Below, piece by piece: positions 7,032-10,922 of a stretch of 10,922 bases of DNA. The notes beneath the pieces were generated by a model, which was given only the letters and a program-made list of their open reading frames with translations, ran no database searches and was not told the DNA's origin. The translations under genes and the position numbers were made by a program. The DNA lies in contig CACZOT010000066.1 in the NCBI GenBank assembly GCA_902782795.1, positions 1-10,922 on the forward strand. Reading direction: 5' to 3'. The stretch's first letter is position 1; each line of letters starts with the position of its first letter. The DNA is from an uncultured Eubacteriales bacterium (GTDB taxonomy: Bacteria; Bacillota; Clostridia; Christensenellales; Aristaeellaceae).

Positions 7032-8072
7032 TCATTCCACGGCGCAGCCCGCTGCGACGCACTCGCGCAGCAGGCTCTCGTCGCAGCCGATGACGCCCAG
7101 GCCGGAGGCCACGTCGTCCTGGGGAGCCTGGGTAAGCTTGACCTCGAGGCCCGTGCGCTCGGCGATGGCGTCTTTGAGGCCAGAGAGCAGGCTGCCTCCG
7201 CCCGTCAGGCGGATGCCGGTCTTCTGGATATCGCCCGCGAACTCGGCGGGCAGGTGGAGCAGCACGTCCTGCACGGCGCTGACCAGGCAGTCCACGCTGT
7301 AGCCGAGCGCCTCGGCGATCTCCCGCGCCGTGACGGAGATCTCTGTCGGACGGCCGGTCTTGAGATCGCGCCCGCGCACGACGGTCGTATCGCCCGGCGA
7401 TCCCTCCGGCGGGAGGACGGCGCTGCCCACGGTGCGCTTCACGTCCTCGGCGGTGCGGTCGCCCACCGAAACGCCGCGCTTGGCCCGCAGGTAGCGGATG
7501 ATGTCCTCGTCGAAGCCCATGCCGGCGGAGCGCACCGTGCGCGAGGCCGCCACGCCGCCCAGGCAGAGCACGGCGATCTCCGCCGTGCCGCCGCCGATAT
7601 CGCAGATCAGCTGGGCGCTGGGGCCGGAAACGTCCATGCCCGCGCCGATGGCCGCCGCCACGGAGGAATTCACCGCCGTGACGCGCTTGGCGCCGGTCAG
7701 CCTCGCCGCGGAGAGGAGCGCCGCGTGCTCAACATGGGTCAGGCCCGTGGACGCCGAAACGAGCAGCCGTCCCTTCTCCATGGGCTTTTTGCGGCCCGCG
7801 GCCTTCTCGGCCATGGCCAGGAGCATGAGGGCCGCCAGGTCGATATCCGTGACGGCGCCGACGCGCACGGGCGGCATGCCGACCAGATCTTCCGGCGCGC
7901 GGTCGGCGAGACGGTTGGCGTCCTCGCCGAGGGCCGCCACCTGGCGCATGTCCTCGCGGGAGACGAGCATCATCGTCGGCTCGCGCAGGCACACGCCCAT
8001 GCCGTCCACGTAGACGGCCGTGGCGGCGCTGCCCATATCGATGCCGATCACATCCTGTGTAAAAAGAGCCAT
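7032..8072 (-). CDS. mreB: MreB actin-like rod shape protein with an altered catalytic segment
   Basis: The protein is 346 residues. MreB forms membrane-bound actin-like filaments that orient the elongasome on the cytoplasmic face. The nucleotide-binding motifs are recognisable: phosphate-1 IGIDMGSAATAVYV (9-22), phosphate-2 CDIGGGTAEIAV (157-168) and adenosine motif LTGGGSLLSGL (289-299). MreB-specific stretches also match: GDRTAEDVKRTVGSA (204-218) and VVRGRDLKTG (231-240). Two positions are unusual. Phosphate-1 has MGSAAT where most MreB have LGTANT. The segment before AAAIGAG reads NSS (135-137) where MreB normally has EEP, which carries the glutamate needed for ATP hydrolysis. The ATG at 8072 has a strong AGGAGG (8079-8084 on the complementary strand) 6 bases upstream. 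It follows maf by 30 bases and precedes mreC by 51. Confidence 0.93.
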   Translation of the reverse strand: MALFTQDVIGIDMGSAATAVYVDGMGVCLREPTMMLVSREDMRQVAALGEDANRLADRAPEDLVGMPPVRVGAVTDIDLAALMLLAMAEKAAGRKKPMEKGRLLVSASTGLTHVEHAALLSAARLTGAKRVTAVNSSVAAAIGAGMDVSGPSAQLICDIGGGTAEIAVLCLGGVAASRTVRSAGMGFDEDIIRYLRAKRGVSVGDRTAEDVKRTVGSAVLPPEGSPGDTTVVRGRDLKTGRPTEISVTAREIAEALGYSVDCLVSAVQDVLLHLPAEFAGDIQKTGIRLTGGGSLLSGLKDAIAERTGLEVKLTQAPQDDVASGLGVIGCDESLLRECVAAGCAVE

Positions 8073-8102
8073 AGGGTACCTCCTGTATAGGGGAATGGCG
8101 CG

Positions 8103-8675
8103 TCAGGCGCGCGCGAATTCGTCGAGCATCTCGCGGAGCATCTCCGTGGGCAGGCCGACGATATTGTCGTAGGAGCCCTCCCAACCGGAGATCAGCTTGC
8201 CACCCAGGCCCTGGATGGCGTAAGCGCCGGCCTTGCCGTGGGGCTCGCCGGTACGGATATAGGCGTCGATCTCCCCGTCGGTCAGATCGCGCATGGTGAT
8301 ATCGGAAGAGGCCACGCGCACGTCCCGCCGCCCGGTAGCCGCGTCCAGGAGGCACACGCCGGTGTGGACCTGGTGCGTCTTGCCGGAAAGGGCGCGCAGC
8401 ATGCGGCGGGCGTCCTCGTCGTCCGCGGGCTTGCCGAGGGATTCTTCTCCCAGGGCCACCAGCGTGTCCGCGCCGATGACCAGCCCCTCGCTCAGCGTGT
8501 CCGCCACGGCCTGGGCCTTGCGCTCGGCGAGGACGCGCACGCGCTCCTGGGGAAGGCCGGAGACGGTCTCGTCCGTATCCAGGGCCAGGATGGTGAAGGG
8601 CACGCCCATGCGGCGCAAAAGCTCATGCCGGCGCGGCGAGGCGGAGGCGAGGATGATCCGGGGCAGCTGTTCCAT
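8103..8675 (-). CDS. maf: Maf-family nucleoside triphosphate pyrophosphatase (dTTP/UTP type)
   Basis: The protein is 190 residues, the usual size. Maf enzymes hydrolyse non-canonical and some canonical nucleoside triphosphates to the monophosphate and pyrophosphate in the cytoplasm. The motifs are intact: ASASPRRHELL (10-20), GADTLV with the metal-linked Asp70 (68-73), GKP (81-83), GKAGAYAIQG (147-156) and NIVGLP (171-176). The AYAIQG-GSY-VGLP pattern matches the YhdE-like dTTP/UTP subfamily rather than the YceF type; this is from memory of the family. It is the first gene of the leftward operon, driven by the promoter at 8711-8739. The ATG at 8675 has AAGGAA about 8 bases upstream. Association of maf with mreBCD is common in Bacillota; the radC gene often found between them is absent here. 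Confidence 0.95.
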   Translation of the reverse strand: MEQLPRIILASASPRRHELLRRMGVPFTILALDTDETVSGLPQERVRVLAERKAQAVADTLSEGLVIGADTLVALGEESLGKPADDEDARRMLRALSGKTHQVHTGVCLLDAATGRRDVRVASSDITMRDLTDGEIDAYIRTGEPHGKAGAYAIQGLGGKLISGWEGSYDNIVGLPTEMLREMLDEFARA

Positions 8676-8710
8676 ACGTCTGGTTCCTTCTTCGCGAAAT
8701 TATTCAACAT

Positions 8711-8739
8711 ATTATATCACAGATCCTCCGCGAGGGAAA
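8711..8739 (-). promoter_or_regulatory. Predicted extended -10 promoter of the maf-mreBCD-mrdA-rodA operon
   Basis: Read on the minus strand, a perfect TATAAT (8716 down to 8711) is preceded by TGA, giving the extended -10 form TGnTATAAT. The -35 position 17 bases upstream (8739-8734) reads TTTCCC, only half matching consensus, as is common when an extended -10 is present. Transcription would start near 8704 and give a leader of about 30 bases before the maf ATG. No other good promoter is seen between the genes of the cluster. Confidence 0.65.
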
Positions 8740-8885
8740 CCGTGCCGGACGGCAATGCATGGAAAATTAGCAAAGAAGCCGTATTTCCCCTCCGCGGGAC
8801 GCATCTTTGCCACGTCCCCTTAAGCGAATTTAACAAAATGGTCAAATTGCGCAGCTTCCCGCCTTCGTGGTTGCGTGTTCCGCCG

Positions 8886-8915
8886 TCGACAAACAGCATG
8901 GAAATCTGGTATCAT
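8886..8915 (+). promoter_or_regulatory. Predicted promoter of the oxidoreductase gene
   Basis: TCGACA (8886-8891, 5 of 6 to consensus) and TATCAT (8910-8915, 5 of 6) are separated by 18 bases. The -10 is preceded by TGG, giving an extended -10 element. Transcription would start near 8922, which leaves a leader of about 93 bases. Confidence 0.6.
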
Positions 8916-8923
8916 ACGCTTGA

Positions 8924-8965
8924 GGGGGGATCGGATCTCTCCGCCCGCGAGGCGTCGATCCCCTC
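8924..8965 (+). promoter_or_regulatory. Hairpin at the predicted 5' end of the oxidoreductase transcript
   Basis: GGGGATCG (8926-8933) pairs with CGATCCCC (8956-8963), and two more outer pairs extend it (8925 with 8964 as a wobble, 8924 with 8965). The loop is about 22 bases. It sits almost exactly at the predicted transcription start, so it may act as a 5' stability element, or it may be an operator-like inverted repeat. There is no T-run after it. Confidence 0.4.
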
Positions 8966-9014
8966 CGCGAACCATCCTCACCCCCGGTCACAACAGGAAA
9001 TGGAGGCAAAAAAG

Positions 9015-10058
9015 ATGGGCATTCGTCTGGGCATCATCGGCTTTGGCTACATGGGTCACTGGCATCTGCGCAACGCGCCCCGCGTCGACGACGTAAAGGT
9101 CGTCGCGGCCTACGATATCGACAAGACCAAGGTGGAAGAGGCCCGCTCCATCGGCCTGCGCGGCTACGACACGCTGGAAGAGTTCCTCGCCGATCCGGAG
9201 ATCAACCTCGTCCTCGTCGCCACGCCCAACGACGTGCACTGCCCTCTGGCCTGCGCCGCCATGGACGCGGGCAAGAACGTCATCTGCGAAAAGCCTGTGG
9301 CAATGTCGCTTGCCGAGGTCGATCGGATGATCGCCGCCTCCGAGCGCAACCACGTCCTCTTCACCGTGCACCAGAACCGCCGCTGGGACAAGGATTACCG
9401 TATCATGCGCGAAGTCGTCGAATCCGGCGAGCTGGGCAAGGTGTATTCGATCCAGTCCCGCCTGCACGGCGCGCGCGGAGCGATGTTCGGCTGGCGCGCC
9501 GAACCCGAACACGGCGGCGGCATGATCTACGATTGGGGCGTGCATTTCATCGACCAGCTCATGTGGATGCTGGGCTACGATTCCGTGAAATCCGTCTTCT
9601 GCAAGACGGTGAAGGTGAAGACGCCCGACGTCGAGGATTATTTCTACCTGGTGATGGATCTCAAAAATGGCTGCCATGTGCAGATGGAAGTGGGCACGTG
9701 GGTGCTCAAGCCCATGCCGCGCTGGATGGTCCTGGGCGACCAGGGCACGCTCTACATCAACGATTTCACCCGGAGCGGCGGCATCATCTCCGTGGACGAG
9801 ACCGTCGAGCCCGAGGAGATCGTGGTCATGACGACCTCCGGCCCCACGCGCACCTTCGCGCCGCGCGGCAAGAAGGAGATCATCGAAAAGGAGCTGCCGG
9901 ACACCCCGGCCGAGCTCACCGAGTACTACGAGAACCTGCGCGACGCCATCGACGGCAAGGCGGAGCTGATCGTGAAGCCCTTCCAGGTGCGGCGCGTGTT
10001 CGAGATCCTCGAGGCGATGTTCGAATCCGCCAAAACCGGCGAGCAGATCAAAATGTAA
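9015..10058 (+). CDS. Gfo/Idh/MocA-family NAD(P)-dependent oxidoreductase
   Basis: The protein is 347 residues. The family oxidises or reduces hydroxyl groups of sugars, inositols and related polyols. An N-terminal Rossmann fold has GFGYMG (9-14) for dinucleotide binding. The family motif CEKPVAM carries the catalytic Lys93. QNRRWDKDYRIM (120-131) leads into the substrate-binding domain, whose GGGMIYDWGVHFID (167-180) supplies Asp173 and His177, the usual active-site acid and base. The ATG at 9015 is fixed by GGAGG (9002-9006) 8 bases upstream; the frame stays open further back, but that part overlaps maf and the promoter. The gene has its own promoter (8886-8915) and terminator (10071-10105), so it appears to be a single-gene unit, and no neighbour hints at the substrate. 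No signal peptide is seen. Confidence 0.93.
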   Translation: MGIRLGIIGFGYMGHWHLRNAPRVDDVKVVAAYDIDKTKVEEARSIGLRGYDTLEEFLADPEINLVLVATPNDVHCPLACAAMDAGKNVICEKPVAMSLAEVDRMIAASERNHVLFTVHQNRRWDKDYRIMREVVESGELGKVYSIQSRLHGARGAMFGWRAEPEHGGGMIYDWGVHFIDQLMWMLGYDSVKSVFCKTVKVKTPDVEDYFYLVMDLKNGCHVQMEVGTWVLKPMPRWMVLGDQGTLYINDFTRSGGIISVDETVEPEEIVVMTTSGPTRTFAPRGKKEIIEKELPDTPAELTEYYENLRDAIDGKAELIVKPFQVRRVFEILEAMFESAKTGEQIKM

Positions 10059-10070
10059 GCAGACCCCGGC

Positions 10071-10105
10071 CGGCCGGCGCTTCCCACCGAGGCGCCGGCC
10101 GATTT
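10071..10105 (+). terminator. Intrinsic terminator of the oxidoreductase gene
   Basis: CGGCCGGCGC (10071-10080) pairs perfectly with GCGCCGGCCG (10092-10101) around an 11-base loop, 12 bases after the stop codon. It is followed by ATTTAT, a weak T-rich stretch, and then directly by the hisS promoter. Confidence 0.7.
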
Positions 10106-10110
10106 ATCCC

Positions 10111-10139
10111 TTGACTTCCCGGGAGGGGCAGGGTATAAT
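10111..10139 (+). promoter_or_regulatory. Near-consensus sigma-A promoter of the hisS transcript
   Basis: TTGACT (10111-10116, 5 of 6) and a perfect TATAAT (10134-10139) are separated by exactly 17 bases. Transcription would start near 10146, immediately before the T-box leader. Confidence 0.88.
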
Positions 10140-10145
10140 ACTGTG

Positions 10146-10363
10146 CAAATGGGCTGCGACGAAGAAGAGTACCCGCCCATGCAGGCCAAAGAGAGCGGCG
10201 ACATGGCTGAAAGCGCCGCGCCGGGCAAAGCGGGGAACGACGCCTTCCGAGCCTCCGCCGCAGGGCGGCGCCTTCCCGGCGTTATCGGGAATCAGAGTAA
10301 ACAAGCAGGGTGGCACCGCGAAGCAGCTCTTCGCCCCTACAGAGGTGGGCGAAGGGCTTTTTT
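10146..10363 (+). promoter_or_regulatory. T-box riboswitch, predicted specificity tRNA-Asp, upstream of hisS
   Basis: T-box leaders bind a specific tRNA and let transcription continue when it is uncharged. The T-box sequence AGGGTGGCACCGCG (10307-10320) matches the family consensus exactly. Stem I can be traced: its base pairs GGGCT (10151-10155) with AGCCT (10250-10254); the GAAGAAGAGT (10161-10170) and AGAGAGC (10190-10196) stretches are typical; and the specifier loop reads GGAAC-GAC-GCC, with GAC at 10239-10241. Two further hairpins follow (10255-10268; TTCCCG 10273-10278 with CGGGAA 10286-10291). The antiterminator forms by AGGG (10307-10310) with CCCT (10335-10338) and GCG (10318-10320) with CGC (10332-10334), bulging TGGCACC. 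It excludes the terminator at 10326-10363. GAC codes for Asp, and the bulge base C after TGG would pair with discriminator G73, as in tRNA-Asp. His codons do not appear in the specifier loop. Confidence 0.93.
10326..10363 (+). terminator. T-box-controlled intrinsic terminator
   Basis: GCTCTTCGCCC (10326-10336) pairs with GGGCGAAGGGC (10347-10357) over 11 bp including one wobble, and is followed by six Ts (10358-10363). Its left arm includes the bases needed for the antiterminator, so the two folds are mutually exclusive. Confidence 0.93.
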
Positions 10364-10408
10364 ATCGGTTCGTCCCAAAAGCTGCGAAAACCCGGAGGTG
10401 CGAAAACC

Positions 10409-10922
10409 ATGATGCTGACCCAGGCCCCCAAGGGCACCCAGGACGTTTTGCCGCGCGACAGCTGGCGCTGGCAGAAGATCGAAAACACCATGCGCGAGGT
10501 CTGCTCCCGCGCGGGCTTTAGCGAGGTGCGCACGCCCGTCTTCGAGCATACCGAGCTCTTCCAGCGCGGCGTGGGCGATACCACAGACGTCGTCCAGAAG
10601 GAGATGTACACCTTCGACGACAAGGGCGGACGCTCCATCACCCTCAAGCCCGAGGGGACGGCGGGCGCGGCGCGCGCCTTCCTGGAGGCCAAGCTCTTCG
10701 CCGAGCCGCTGCCCTGCAAGATGTATTATATCTCCTGCCCAGTGTTCCGCTATGAAAAGCCCCAGAGCGGCCGCTTGCGCGAGCATCACCAGCTGGGCGT
10801 GGAGGTCTTCGGAGCCCAGGACGCCACCTGCGACGCCGAGGTCATCTCCATCGCCAGGGAGGTCCTGGAAAAATCCGGCATCGCCGGCCTTTCCCTGGAG
10901 ATCAACTCCATCGGCTGTCCCA
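10409..10922 (+). CDS. hisS: Histidyl-tRNA synthetase, N-terminal part (3' end outside window)
   Basis: HisRS is the class II synthetase that charges tRNA-His in the cytoplasm. The frame runs open to the window edge, covering 171 complete codons of an expected 420 or so. Visible family motifs: KGTQDVLP (8-15); the motif 1 region with RTPVFEHTELFQRGVGDTTD (41-60); the HisRS segment TLKPEGTA (78-85); and motif 2 FRYEKPQSGRLREHHQLGVEVFG, whose core is FRYEKPQSGR (113-122). The start is one of two adjacent ATGs, 10409 or 10412, both following GGAGGTG (10394-10400); the first has 8-base spacing and is preferred. Expression is controlled by the T-box leader directly upstream. In many Bacillota hisS is followed by aspS in one operon, which the leader's Asp specificity suggests here as well. 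Confidence 0.96.
   Translation, partial: MMLTQAPKGTQDVLPRDSWRWQKIENTMREVCSRAGFSEVRTPVFEHTELFQRGVGDTTDVVQKEMYTFDDKGGRSITLKPEGTAGAARAFLEAKLFAEPLPCKMYYISCPVFRYEKPQSGRLREHHQLGVEVFGAQDATCDAEVISIAREVLEKSGIAGLSLEINSIGCP

Larger units (their letters stand above)
8676..9014. other. Divergent intergenic region between maf and the oxidoreductase gene
   Basis: These 339 bases hold no supported gene. They contain the leftward promoter for the maf-mre operon (8711-8739), the rightward promoter of the oxidoreductase (8886-8915), a hairpin at the start of that transcript (8924-8965) and its Shine-Dalgarno site (9002-9006). The 8-mer CCTCCGCG occurs three times in the same orientation (8725-8732, 8789-8796, 8962-8969). 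The middle part, about 8745-8870, is less GC-rich than its surroundings and shows nothing else I can name. Confidence 0.6.

Noticed and set aside
8717..8899. A 60-codon minus-strand frame upstream of maf
   Set aside because: It has no Shine-Dalgarno site, overlaps the rightward promoter and ends in the maf -10 region; no recognisable product.
8238..9014. Upstream in-frame extension of the oxidoreductase frame
   Set aside because: It overlaps maf and the promoter region, has no family similarity, and GGAGG at 9002-9006 fixes the start at 9015.
1..10922. CRISPR array, insertion sequence, prophage, toxin-antitoxin pair or tRNA/rRNA gene
   Set aside because: No regularly spaced repeats, transposase motifs, terminal inverted repeats or RNA-gene signatures were seen; all gene space is taken by housekeeping-type genes.

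Overview
The window looks like a GC-rich Bacillota chromosome, most likely from a Clostridia-type lineage. The evidence is a ClpC-type Hsp100 protein, a hisS gene behind a textbook T-box leader, a leftward maf-mreB-mreC-mreD-mrdA-rodA cluster, purine-rich Shine-Dalgarno sites and near-consensus sigma-A promoters. No mobile element, CRISPR array, rRNA or tRNA is visible. All three stop codons are used normally (TGA: clpC, maf, mreB, mreD, mrdA; TAA: the SGNH hydrolase and the oxidoreductase; TAG: mreC, rodA).

Layout. Bases 1-611 (+) are the 3' end of clpC. A predicted promoter overlapping the clpC stop codon and two tandem perfect hairpins lead into a cytoplasmic SGNH/GDSL hydrolase (761-1423, +). 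A long shared terminator (1451-1495) separates this from the convergent cell-wall elongation operon on the minus strand. That operon is read from a promoter at about 8711-8739 in the order maf, mreB, mreC, mreD, mrdA (PBP2), rodA, with gaps of only 18-87 bases. A 339-base divergent intergenic region then carries this promoter and a rightward one for a Gfo/Idh/MocA-family dehydrogenase (9015-10058, +). After its terminator come a near-consensus promoter, a T-box riboswitch and the 5' part of hisS (10409 to window end, +).

How the genes work together. MreB, MreC, MreD, PBP2 and RodA form the elongasome that inserts lateral-wall peptidoglycan: RodA is the SEDS glycosyltransferase, PBP2 the transpeptidase, and MreBCD the cytoskeletal and membrane scaffold. 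Maf is a nucleotide-cleanup pyrophosphatase commonly located beside mre genes. The T-box senses uncharged tRNA and controls read-through into hisS.

Most notable points. (1) rodA is interrupted at codon 104 by an in-frame TAA while the rest of its frame is intact. (2) MreB lacks the conserved Glu-Glu-Pro that carries the catalytic glutamate and has Asn-Ser-Ser there. (3) The T-box upstream of hisS appears to read Asp (specifier GAC, and a UGGC bulge matching discriminator G73) rather than His, which predicts an aspS gene just beyond the window. (4) An unusually structured leader lies in front of the SGNH hydrolase. I see no clearly unprecedented multi-gene system; the novelty lies in these variations on known parts.
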